This document shows, in pieces, positions 18,948 through 26,894 of a DNA stretch of 64,000 nt. The first letter of the stretch is position 1; each line of letters begins with the position of its first letter. Under the pieces are notes generated by a model. The model saw only the letters and a program-made list of their open reading frames with translations. It was not told the DNA's origin and made no database searches. Both the position numbers and the translations under genes were made by a program. The stretch covers positions 62,001-126,000 of the forward strand of contig NZ_JAGSSV010000008.1 in NCBI RefSeq assembly GCF_018145875.1. The letters are read 5' to 3'. The DNA is from Marinomonas vulgaris. GTDB taxonomy: Bacteria > Pseudomonadota > Gammaproteobacteria > Pseudomonadales > Marinomonadaceae.

Positions 18948-18998
18948 ATCTAAACAGATACGCTCATTTGTTAGAGTTATCGACTTAATGTCGCCCTA

Positions 18999-19568
18999 TT
19001 AAAGCAGGTATCGGAACGTTAAACTGATCCGTTCCTGCTTTATCTTCTTTCGTACAGGCAAGGTATGTTGCCACAATACTTGCGTCGACGCCGACATCAC
19101 CAACCAACTTGCGTCTTCCAATTCCACAGTGTGCTTTATTTTATGATTGGTTTTCAACCGAAACACAAAGCTTCTCGGCGCGCCAATGCTTAACATAGCA
19201 ATAACTGGCGCAGGCCCTAGTGACTTCTCATCGTCTGAATGCCACCCCATATACTCTTCGCCATCTTGATACCAGTTCAGTAACACTGAGTTAAATGGCT
19301 GTTCAGCCAACTTTTCAGCTTCTTCCTTTATTGGCAACAACCAATTTGGCCAACCATTTCCTTGATGGTCTTTCCCTGAGTAGCGATAACAGCACCCCTC
19401 TTGTGCTACAAAAGCCACTTTTCGTGGCACCAGAATGTTCCGACCAAACATCGACAATTGTTCACGCTCCCAATGCAATTCAGCCTTGAGCGCATCCATC
19501 AGTGACGAGGTGCTTGAGCTAAAAAATGAGTATCGGTATGATGGCTTGGTTTTTATTTGACGATTCAC
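18999..19568 (-). CDS. AlkB-like Fe(II)/2-oxoglutarate-dependent dioxygenase
   Basis: About 189 residues with the AlkB fold signature: the iron ligands HxD in GWHSDDE and the distal His in QHTLPV, and the 2-oxoglutarate arginines in ERISLTFR. Relatives demethylate alkylated nucleic acid bases; many bacterial AlkB homologues of this size act on DNA. No usable ATG precedes the conserved region. GTG at 19568 is chosen because GAGG lies 6 bases upstream; alternatives are TTG 19580 and ATG 19499. The gene is convergent with pdxH and its start lies beside that of the divergent DUF1624 gene. Confidence 0.87.
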   Translation of the reverse strand: MNRQIKTKPSYRYSFFSSSTSSLMDALKAELHWEREQLSMFGRNILVPRKVAFVAQEGCCYRYSGKDHQGNGWPNWLLPIKEEAEKLAEQPFNSVLLNWYQDGEEYMGWHSDDEKSLGPAPVIAMLSIGAPRSFVFRLKTNHKIKHTVELEDASWLVMSASTQVLWQHTLPVRKKIKQERISLTFRYLL

Positions 19569-19579
19569 TTTGGACCTCA

Positions 19580-20305
19580 ATGCAATCCGCTTACAACACC
19601 CAGAAACGCAGCGCTTTTTTAGACGTTTATCGCGGCTCGGCGGTGTTGTTGATGATGATTTTTCATTTTTGTTGGGACTTACGTGATTTTGATTTTCTCA
19701 CTTTCTCTATTCACGACCCTTTCTGGGTGTATTTTCGCAAAGTCATTCTGTTGCTTTTCCTTAGTGCGGTAGGCTGGTCCAGCTATCTGGCTCATATCTC
19801 AATGAAACAGAAAAAAGCCCCTTTTTGGCGACGAGATGCCAAACTGTTTTGCTCAGCCGCTGGTATTTCTCTAGTGACCTATCTTGCTGTTCCAGACCAG
19901 TGGATTTACTTTGGTATTTTACACTTTATTTTTATCGCTTCCCTTATTACAAGACCTTTCGCAGGCTGGCCTATTGTTTCAGCCCTTATTGGAGCAAGCA
20001 TCGTTTTTCTTTACCAACTCACACACTGGCTACACTTCCCCAACGCCTTTGCCATGATCACTCAATATATTTCCTTACCGAGCAGAACCCTAGACATCGT
20101 TTTCCCCTTTCCTTGGCTTGGTGTGGTCTTAATAGGTCCTATAATCGGCCACTTACGCTGGCACCAATGGTCTCTCCCAAACAATTTGCTGACATCTATA
20201 TTGGCTTACATGGGACGCCATGCGCTGCCCTTTTACTTATTGCATCAGTTGGTACTGTATTCCTTGGTCGCCTTATCTAAAATCATAGCCACCAGTTTAT
20301 TATGA
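19580..20305 (+). CDS. DUF1624 / heparan-alpha-glucosaminide N-acetyltransferase-like membrane protein
   Basis: A 241-residue multi-spanning membrane protein, start chosen at the ATG at 19580 because the family motif LDVYRGSAVLLMMIFHFCWD then falls at residues about 13-32. The frame is open to ATG 19526, which would overlap the divergent AlkB-like gene further. Relatives are acyltransferase-3-like proteins named after the human lysosomal acetyltransferase; the bacterial substrate is unknown. At least six hydrophobic helices are visible. Confidence 0.8.
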   Translation: MQSAYNTQKRSAFLDVYRGSAVLLMMIFHFCWDLRDFDFLTFSIHDPFWVYFRKVILLLFLSAVGWSSYLAHISMKQKKAPFWRRDAKLFCSAAGISLVTYLAVPDQWIYFGILHFIFIASLITRPFAGWPIVSALIGASIVFLYQLTHWLHFPNAFAMITQYISLPSRTLDIVFPFPWLGVVLIGPIIGHLRWHQWSLPNNLLTSILAYMGRHALPFYLLHQLVLYSLVALSKIIATSLL

Positions 20306-20516
20306 TGATTTTTTGCCCCTAAGCGACGTCACTTTCAATAGAAAAAAATAGATTTTTTTTACGTTTCTATATTGCCAATGGCTAACTTTAGAAGCTCGAA
20401 GGCAAGCAAAGTAAGTAGGCACTTCACTGGGGTGTCGTTTCCTATTTTGGTACTTTTTTCAAGTCTTGATTTTAGACGAATACATCACTATTGTTCGCGT
20501 CTAAATCACTCGCTAA

Positions 20517-20532
20517 ACACTACATCTAGTGT
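20517..20532 (+). promoter_or_regulatory. NrdR box 1 upstream of nrdA
   Basis: ACACTACATCTAGTGT is a near-perfect 6-4-6 palindrome matching the NrdR box consensus. NrdR represses ribonucleotide reductase genes when dATP is high. Confidence 0.88.
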
Positions 20533-20546
20533 GTTGATCTAAAAAC

Positions 20547-20562
20547 ACACACTACATAGTGT
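20547..20562 (+). promoter_or_regulatory. NrdR box 2 upstream of nrdA
   Basis: ACACACTACATAGTGT, a second, weaker NrdR box exactly 30 bases from the first, about three helical turns, the typical tandem arrangement. The promoter probably overlaps the pair; I cannot fix the -10 with confidence. The rest of 20306-20516 shows no gene. Confidence 0.82.
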
Positions 20563-20602
20563 AGATTATCTCTTTTACTACGCACAATTGGGAAGTTAAG
20601 TC

Positions 20603-22867
20603 ATGAGCACTCTCACAGTTACTAAACGTAACGGGACGACCGAAAACATCAACCTAGAAAAAATTCATAAAGTCATTGCTTGGGCTTCTGAAGGGTTAGA
20701 CAACGTCTCTGTTTCCCAGGTGGAATTAAAAGCACGCATCCAATTTTTTGAAGGTATTCGCACCACAGACATTCACGAAACCTTAATCAAATCGGCAGCC
20801 GATTTAATTTCTGAAAGTACGCCCGATTATCAATACCTTGCCGCTCGCTTGGCTATTTTCCATTTGCGTAAAAAAGCCTTTGGTGATTTTGAGCCACCGC
20901 ACCTTTTTCAACACGTCAGCAAGCTGGTTCAACAAAAGCGCTATGATTCGCAACTATTGGAAAACTACACAGAAGAAGAGTTCGATACCCTAAACTCCTT
21001 CATCGATCACTCTCGCGACATGGATTTTTCTTACGCGGCTGTAAAGCAGTTAGAGGGGAAATACCTAGTACAGAACCGTGTTACCGGTGAAATATACGAA
21101 AGCCCTCAGTTTATTTATATTCTTGTGGCGGCGTGCTTATTTGCTAATTACGACAAAGTCGAACGTTTGAATTTGATTCGTCGTTTTTACGATGCAGTTT
21201 CTAAGTTCAAGATCTCTTTGCCAACCCCTATTATGTCAGGCATTCGCACACCAACACGTCAGTTCAGTAGCTGTGTATTGATCGAATGTGGCGACTCCCT
21301 TGATTCCATCAATGCCACGTCCAGTGCTATTGTGAAATACGTCAGTCAGCGTGCTGGAATTGGCGTAAACGCTGGCGCGATTCGTGCTCTTGGTAGCCCT
21401 ATTCGTGGCGGTGAAGCCTTCCACACAGGTTGTATTCCTTTTTACAAACACTTCCAAACAGCCGTGAAAAGCTGTTCTCAAGGGGGCGTTCGTGGTGGCG
21501 CAGCGACGGTGTTTTACCCAATCTGGCACCTTGAAGTCGAAAGCTTATTGGTGCTTAAAAACAACCGTGGTGTAGAAGAAAACCGTGTTCGTCACTTGGA
21601 TTATGGCGTGCAATTTAACCGCCTGATGTACCAGCGTTTGATCAAAGGTGGCAACATCACACTGTTCAGCCCATCTGACGTGCCTGGCTTATACGATGCT
21701 TTTTTCGCTGACCAAGAGGAATTCGAGCGTCTTTATCACTTATACGAACAAGACTCTTCGATTCGTAAGCAAACGATTAAAGCGACAGAACTCTTTACTT
21801 TATTCGCTTCAGAGCGCGCCAGCACCGGCCGTATTTATTTACAAAACGTCGATCACTGTAATACGCACAGCCCTTTTGATCCTAAGGTGGCGCCGGTTAA
21901 ACAAAGTAACTTGTGCTTAGAAATTGCCTTGCCAACTAAGCCATTGAACAAAATTGATGACCCAGACGGTGAAATCGCCCTTTGCACTTTATCCGCATTT
22001 AACCTGGGCGCACTAAACAGCCTAGATGAACTGGAAGAGTTGTCTGAATTGATCGTTCGCGCTCTAGATAGCTTACTGGATTACCAAAACTACCCTATTC
22101 CGGCAGCCCAGCGCGCCACAGAACTGCGTCGTACTCTAGGTGTGGGTGTCATCAACTACGCCTATTACTTGGCAAAAAATGGCGTTAAATACTCCGACGG
22201 TAGCGCCAACGCACTGACACACAAAACCTTTGAAGCCATTCAGTATTTCTTATTAAAAGCTTCTAACAAGCTTGCGAAAGAATTCGGTCCTTGTTTAGCT
22301 TTCGACGAAACAAGTTACTCCAAAGGCATTTTACCGATCGATAGCTACAAAAAAGAAATCGATAAAGTGGTGTCCAATGAGTTGTTTTACGATTGGGAAA
22401 GCTTACGTGCCGACATCGTTGAGCATGGGTTACGTAACTCCACTTTGACCGCATTGATGCCGTCTGAAACTTCTTCGCAGATCAGTAACGCCACCAATGG
22501 CATAGAACCACCACGTGGTTTTGTTTCCATCAAAGCCAGTAAAGACGGCATTTTGAAACAAGTTGTGCCTGAATTTGAACGTTTAAAAGCGGACTACGAA
22601 TTATTGTGGACGATTCCATCCAATGATGGCTACTTGCAGTTGGTTGGGATCATGCAAAAATTTGTCGACCAAGCTATTTCGGCCAACACGAATTACGATC
22701 CGCAAAAATTTGAAGCACAAAAAGTCCCCATGAAAGTCATTTTGAAAGACTTATTAACGGCCTACAAATTAGGCGTCAAAACGCTTTACTACCACAACAC
22801 TCGTGACGGCGCCGATGACAAGCAAGAAGATATGGACGATTGTGCTGGCGGCGCATGTAAAATTTGA
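20603..22867 (+). CDS. nrdA: Ribonucleoside-diphosphate reductase class Ia, alpha subunit
   Basis: The catalytic large subunit that reduces ribonucleoside diphosphates for DNA synthesis. The 754-residue protein has the N-terminal ATP-cone (TVTKRNGTTENINLEKIHKV read from residue 4), which binds ATP/dATP for overall activity control, the active-site stretches SSCVLIECGDSLDSI and SNLCLEIALP, and the C-terminal redox tail CAGGACKI. Length matches E. coli NrdA (761). It leads the nrdA-nrdB-yfaE operon and is preceded by two NrdR boxes. Confidence 0.98.
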   Translation: MSTLTVTKRNGTTENINLEKIHKVIAWASEGLDNVSVSQVELKARIQFFEGIRTTDIHETLIKSAADLISESTPDYQYLAARLAIFHLRKKAFGDFEPPHLFQHVSKLVQQKRYDSQLLENYTEEEFDTLNSFIDHSRDMDFSYAAVKQLEGKYLVQNRVTGEIYESPQFIYILVAACLFANYDKVERLNLIRRFYDAVSKFKISLPTPIMSGIRTPTRQFSSCVLIECGDSLDSINATSSAIVKYVSQRAGIGVNAGAIRALGSPIRGGEAFHTGCIPFYKHFQTAVKSCSQGGVRGGAATVFYPIWHLEVESLLVLKNNRGVEENRVRHLDYGVQFNRLMYQRLIKGGNITLFSPSDVPGLYDAFFADQEEFERLYHLYEQDSSIRKQTIKATELFTLFASERASTGRIYLQNVDHCNTHSPFDPKVAPVKQSNLCLEIALPTKPLNKIDDPDGEIALCTLSAFNLGALNSLDELEELSELIVRALDSLLDYQNYPIPAAQRATELRRTLGVGVINYAYYLAKNGVKYSDGSANALTHKTFEAIQYFLLKASNKLAKEFGPCLAFDETSYSKGILPIDSYKKEIDKVVSNELFYDWESLRADIVEHGLRNSTLTALMPSETSSQISNATNGIEPPRGFVSIKASKDGILKQVVPEFERLKADYELLWTIPSNDGYLQLVGIMQKFVDQAISANTNYDPQKFEAQKVPMKVILKDLLTAYKLGVKTLYYHNTRDGADDKQEDMDDCAGGACKI

Positions 22868-22951
22868 GCCATTCATCCACTGGCTGCGTAATAATGACGT
22901 AGCCAAAAGCCAACCGACATTAGTTCGTTTAATGGCCTATTAACAACCCAA

Positions 22952-22975
22952 GGCACTTTTTGAAAAGAAAGTGCC
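22952..22975 (+). other. Hairpin between nrdA and nrdB
   Basis: GGCACTTT pairs with AAAGTGCC around an 8-base loop. It lies 27 bases before the nrdB start and lacks a U-run. It may modulate nrdB level or message stability. Confidence 0.5.
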
Positions 22976-23002
22976 TCTCGCTTTTGAGGAATACCCTGAG
23001 AC

Positions 23003-24136
23003 ATGAGTTACTCAACTTTTAACCGCAAACACTTTGACAGCACCAAAGAGCCTATGTTCTTTGGTGAGAACGTCAACGTGGCGCGTTACGATCAACAAAA
23101 ACACCCTATTTTTGAAAAACTGATCGAAAAGCAACTGTCCTTTTTTTGGCGTCCAGAAGAAGTGGATTTGTCGACTGATCGTAAAGATTTTCAACGCCTT
23201 GAAGCCCATGAACAGCATATTTTTCTCAGCAACCTGAAGTACCAAACCCTTCTAGATAGTGTACAGGGACGCTCTCCAAACGTGGCATTTTTGCCTATCG
23301 TTTCCTTACCTGAGCTCGAAACTTGGATTGAAACCTGGTCATTTAGTGAAACCATCCACAGTCGCTCCTACACTCATATCATTCGTAACATTGTGAATGA
23401 TCCGACTAAGATCTTTGATGACATAGTCACCAACGAAGAAATTACCAAGCGCGCAGACAGTGTGTCCATTTATTACGATCGTTTGATTGAAATGGTCAAT
23501 ATTTACAACACCATGGGCACGGGCACCTTTAATATACCGGGCAAAGGAGACATCAAAATCTCCATGCCAGCGCTGAAAAAAGCCCTATATCTGACCATAG
23601 CATCCGTCAACGTGTTGGAAGCCATTCGCTTTTACGTGAGTTTTGCTTGCAGCTTTGGTTTTGCTGAACGTACCTTGATGGAAGGAAATGCCAAAATCAT
23701 CAAGTTGATTGCACGAGATGAAGCTCTTCATCTTACTGGCACTCAACATATGTTGAATCTAATGGCATCGGGCAAAGATGATCCAGAGATGGCCATTATT
23801 GCCACAGAGTGTAAAGACGAAATGCGTGACATTTTTATTGAGGCGGCTGAGCAAGAAAAAGAATGGGCCAACTACCTGTTCAAAGACGGCTCCATGATAG
23901 GGTTGAATGCACAAATTCTGGGTCAATACGTGGAATACATCACTAACGTGCGTATGCAAGCGGTTGGTTTAGAACCTCATTTTGCTACTAAGAACAACCC
24001 AATTCCATGGATCAACGCTTGGCTTGTGAGCGATAACGTTCAAGTTGCTCCGCAAGAAGCGGAAATCAGCTCCTACCTAGTTGGGCAAACAGACAACAGT
24101 TTAGATGATTCTGATTTCGATGACTTCGACCTCTAA
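23003..24136 (+). CDS. nrdB: Ribonucleoside-diphosphate reductase class Ia, beta subunit
   Basis: The di-iron tyrosyl-radical subunit. In 377 residues the iron ligands and radical site follow the E. coli pattern with one-residue offset: E116, H119 and radical Tyr123 in [14 protein letters not shown], and later [13 protein letters not shown]. The C-terminal acidic tail DSDFDDFDL that docks on NrdA is present. The last 17 bases overlap the start of the ferredoxin gene yfaE. Confidence 0.98.
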   Translation: MSYSTFNRKHFDSTKEPMFFGENVNVARYDQQKHPIFEKLIEKQLSFFWRPEEVDLSTDRKDFQRLEAHEQHIFLSNLKYQTLLDSVQGRSPNVAFLPIVSLPELETWIETWSFSETIHSRSYTHIIRNIVNDPTKIFDDIVTNEEITKRADSVSIYYDRLIEMVNIYNTMGTGTFNIPGKGDIKISMPALKKALYLTIASVNVLEAIRFYVSFACSFGFAERTLMEGNAKIIKLIARDEALHLTGTQHMLNLMASGKDDPEMAIIATECKDEMRDIFIEAAEQEKEWANYLFKDGSMIGLNAQILGQYVEYITNVRMQAVGLEPHFATKNNPIPWINAWLVSDNVQVAPQEAEISSYLVGQTDNSLDDSDFDDFDL

Positions 24137-24416
24137 CCCAAAAACACCTATACAAGACGCGCCTGTTCATCGCGTCTTGTTAGGTAAAAAGCAAATTCTA
24201 GTCACAGAAAATGAGCCATTATTAGTTCAACTAGAGCGAGCTGGTATCCCAGTTGAATACCAATGTCGCGAAGGTTACTGTTCGTCTTGTTCAATCAAAT
24301 TGTTGCGTGGCCAAGTGATCTACCCCTTTGAACCCCTAGCCTGGGTGCAAAGCGGTTATTTACTTGCTTGCTGTGCGATTGTAAAAAGCGACATTGAAAT
24401 CGCTTTTTTCGACTAG
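24120..24416 (+). CDS. yfaE: 2Fe-2S ferredoxin for class Ia RNR cofactor maintenance
   Basis: A 98-residue ferredoxin matching E. coli YfaE, which helps assemble and maintain the NrdB di-iron/tyrosyl cofactor. The 2Fe-2S ligands are in CREGYCSSC (C-x4-C-x2-C) and the later ACC. The ATG at 24120 lies inside the end of nrdB, so translation is coupled. Operon position supports the role. Confidence 0.94.
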   Translation: MTSTSNPKTPIQDAPVHRVLLGKKQILVTENEPLLVQLERAGIPVEYQCREGYCSSCSIKLLRGQVIYPFEPLAWVQSGYLLACCAIVKSDIEIAFFD

Positions 24417-24440
24417 ACATCAAAGGTATCACCCAAACAG

Positions 24441-25046
24441 TTAAGACAAAGTTCGGTATCCTGCGTAAATCCGCGTTATCGTGGTGATCCAACAAACCAC
24501 TCCGAAGCCGTAAGCTAAAATAGGAAAATACGTTGGCACCAGGCAAATCAGTATCAGAAACGCAATGGTTTCAGCGCCTTCTGCCAACCCGCCAATAAAG
24601 TACAAGGATTTTCGGCCGTAATCCAAACGCTCAATTTGTCGTTTTTCCGCCATAATAGCAAAGGCCAAAAAACTGCTGCCGGTTCCCATAAAAGACAATA
24701 TCAAAAAGCTCGCTGCTAGAGCGTTGTCTGCCGGGCTCATTAAAGCGAAGCCGAAGATAACCGCAGAATAGAATATAAAATCCAGTGTAATGTCTAGATA
24801 GCCGCCCAAATCCGTTGGCCCCTGAACTCGCGCCACCGCGCCATCTAGGCCGTCCATCAAGCGATTAAACACCACACAAATCAACGCCAGCGACGTGTTC
24901 CCCATATAAAGAGCCGGTACGGCCATCATTCCGACAACAAACCCCACCAGAGTAATCCAATTGGCTTGAATGCCACATTTATCGATCACTTTCGCCGTGA
25001 GACGCAAGGGTTGCTTAAAACAGCGAATAAAAAAAGTATCTAGCAT
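24441..25046 (-). CDS. CDP-alcohol phosphatidyltransferase family membrane protein
   Basis: A 201-residue integral membrane enzyme with the signature D-x2-DG-x2-AR ... G-x3-D-x3-D visible as DGLDGAVARVQGP followed by LGGYLDITLD (about residues 62-86). It binds CDP-activated lipid or alcohol and transfers the phosphatidyl or alcohol group. The sequence does not show which (it is not clearly PgsA or PssA). Convergent with the nrd operon, 24 bases between stops. Confidence 0.85.
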   Translation of the reverse strand: MLDTFFIRCFKQPLRLTAKVIDKCGIQANWITLVGFVVGMMAVPALYMGNTSLALICVVFNRLMDGLDGAVARVQGPTDLGGYLDITLDFIFYSAVIFGFALMSPADNALAASFLILSFMGTGSSFLAFAIMAEKRQIERLDYGRKSLYFIGGLAEGAETIAFLILICLVPTYFPILAYGFGVVCWITTITRIYAGYRTLS

Positions 25047-25086
25047 GAAAAGGACAGCCTCATTACAGAAAAATAGGGGTAAGATT

Positions 25087-25116
25087 TTGTATAATACACC
25101 TAATCTACTTTATGAT
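25087..25116 (+). promoter_or_regulatory. Candidate sigma-70 promoter for the esterase gene
   Basis: TTGTAT (-35) and TATGAT (-10) separated by 18 bases, 52 bases before the ATG at 25169. Sequence match only. Confidence 0.35.
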
Positions 25117-25168
25117 GCCCTAAGCACACATTATTTCGACTTATCCTTCCGAAAAAAACAAGGCTATT

Positions 25169-25939
25169 ATGATACACGTAAAACAATACGGCTCCGCTGG
25201 CCCACATCTCATTGTGATTCATGGGTTATTTGGTAACGCAGACAATTGGCACTCAATCGCACAAACCTTGGCTGAGCATTTTATTGTGCATTGCATTGAT
25301 TTGCCGAATCACGGTCGTTCAGACCCTATGCCAGAAGCCACTTACCCTAAAATGGCGAACGCCGTGCTGGATTGGGCAGCTTCAAACGGTATCACCGAGT
25401 TTTATTTATTAGGGCATTCCATGGGGGGAAAAGTGGCGATGCAAATGGCGTCGATCGCTACTGATATCCAACAAGTCAGCATCAGCAAGCTTATTGTGGT
25501 GGACATTGCACCGGTAGAGTATCAACCTAGCCATACAAAAATATTCCAAGGCTTGCAGGCGATCAACGAAATCTCGATAGGGTCAAGAAAAGAAGCTGAC
25601 ACGGTATTAAGTCAGTTTGAGCAAAATACGGCGATCAGACAATTCTTACTTAAGAATTTAGTACGAAAAGACAATGGCTATGGTTTGAGTCTCTCTGTCG
25701 ATAACATTGCGAACAGCTACCCTACCATATTGCAAAAGCCACCTATTGAGCATCCTGTCAACACGCCTACCCTGTTCATCAAAGGCGAAACTTCCGACTA
25801 TATTGTGGCCAAATATCAACAAGCTGTTGAGTCCTTGTTTCCAAACGCCAGCTTTAAAATCATTTCAGGTGCGGGTCATTGGCTACACGCTGAAAAGCCT
25901 CTACCTTTTACCAGCCTGGTAAAACGTTTTTTACTGTAA
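25169..25939 (+). CDS. Alpha/beta hydrolase, YbfF-type esterase
   Basis: A 256-residue cytoplasmic hydrolase resembling E. coli YbfF, an esterase active on short acyl-CoA and ester substrates in vitro. Seen: the oxyanion-hole HGLFGNADNW, the nucleophile elbow GHSMGGKVAM, VVDIAPVEY and the catalytic His in GAGHWLHAEKP. An AAGG site precedes the ATG. Its stop is 3 bases from the stop of the convergent periplasmic protein gene. Confidence 0.9.
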   Translation: MIHVKQYGSAGPHLIVIHGLFGNADNWHSIAQTLAEHFIVHCIDLPNHGRSDPMPEATYPKMANAVLDWAASNGITEFYLLGHSMGGKVAMQMASIATDIQQVSISKLIVVDIAPVEYQPSHTKIFQGLQAINEISIGSRKEADTVLSQFEQNTAIRQFLLKNLVRKDNGYGLSLSVDNIANSYPTILQKPPIEHPVNTPTLFIKGETSDYIVAKYQQAVESLFPNASFKIISGAGHWLHAEKPLPFTSLVKRFLL

Positions 25940-25942
25940 AAG

Positions 25943-26845
25943 CTAGCATTCTTCCTCAGAGCATAATCCATAATGCTCTTTGAGGTAGGAAGCCGATGGT
26001 AATACCACGCTGTGAGATTTGATTAGGTATGGGTTAAAACTGACCTTTAGCTTGTCTGGATAAGAAGGGGCTAATAGCTTTTCTTTGTTTTGCCATGTTG
26101 ATATTTTTTCGGCCAATGCTTCTAACTTTGCCGCCGTGTCCGAATAAACCGCAAACATAGAACCGGCGCGCACAAAAGCATAGGAAGGACCAATCATCAC
26201 TTGGCGCTTGTGGAATAATAACCTAAGCACATCTTGTGCAACGCCTTTTTGATACAATTCAGTGTCCACCAGCGAGAAAATCAGCGCCGAGTCCTCAAGG
26301 ACGAAGTTGATCGACTTCAATACAGAAAGACGATCGGTTGCCGTTTCAAAAAAACGAAATTCAAAACTGTATTCAGCGCCTTTCTCCATCATTGCCTGTT
26401 GATCAATCAACAGGGTGTCGCTGTGCACTATCGCCAACGGTTTTCGATCTAACCAGATGCCTTGCAACAACTTAAGGCGAGTCTCAAGAGGCGCACCAGA
26501 GAAAACCGCCGAAGCCGATAAAGCACAGTTTAAGTGTATCTTGTCGTATTCTTCTTTGCCGACAAACAGCGCGATCACCACCCCTTTGGAGCCGACGCGA
26601 CAGACGCCCCGGAAACTGTTCACTCCTACGGTGACGATCACATCCTTCTCCGTAATCTCAGCAGAACGAGTTAAAAACACCGCTCTGCGGACCGGAATCA
26701 CATCGGAGTCCACGGTTAACAACCGAGAAAGTTGAAATGACAAAGCGCGCGCTGAACTTTCCTCGGTATCATGCACCAAATACACCGACGCCAAGGGCTT
26801 TGTTGAGCACAATAAAAACAGCAACAAAAAGCAGACAGTCAGCAT
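25943..26845 (-). CDS. Periplasmic ABC-substrate-binding-like protein beside a TonB receptor
   Basis: A 300-residue exported protein. The ATG at 26845 is chosen since AGGG lies 7 bases upstream and a clear signal peptide (MLTVCFLLLFLLCSTKPLAS) follows; the frame itself opens earlier and would overlap the TonB receptor gene. The mature part has alternating beta/alpha segments like the uncharacterised ABC substrate-binding (PF04392-type) proteins often encoded next to TonB receptors, but no ABC permease or ATPase is nearby. The ligand is unknown. It is last of the pheA-receptor unit. Confidence 0.65.
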   Translation of the reverse strand: MLTVCFLLLFLLCSTKPLASVYLVHDTEESSARALSFQLSRLLTVDSDVIPVRRAVFLTRSAEITEKDVIVTVGVNSFRGVCRVGSKGVVIALFVGKEEYDKIHLNCALSASAVFSGAPLETRLKLLQGIWLDRKPLAIVHSDTLLIDQQAMMEKGAEYSFEFRFFETATDRLSVLKSINFVLEDSALIFSLVDTELYQKGVAQDVLRLLFHKRQVMIGPSYAFVRAGSMFAVYSDTAAKLEALAEKISTWQNKEKLLAPSYPDKLKVSFNPYLIKSHSVVLPSASYLKEHYGLCSEEEC

Positions 26846-26894
26846 GCGCTTGCCCTGCTTAATGCCATGTTCTAAGCAAATTCTCTTCACCAGA

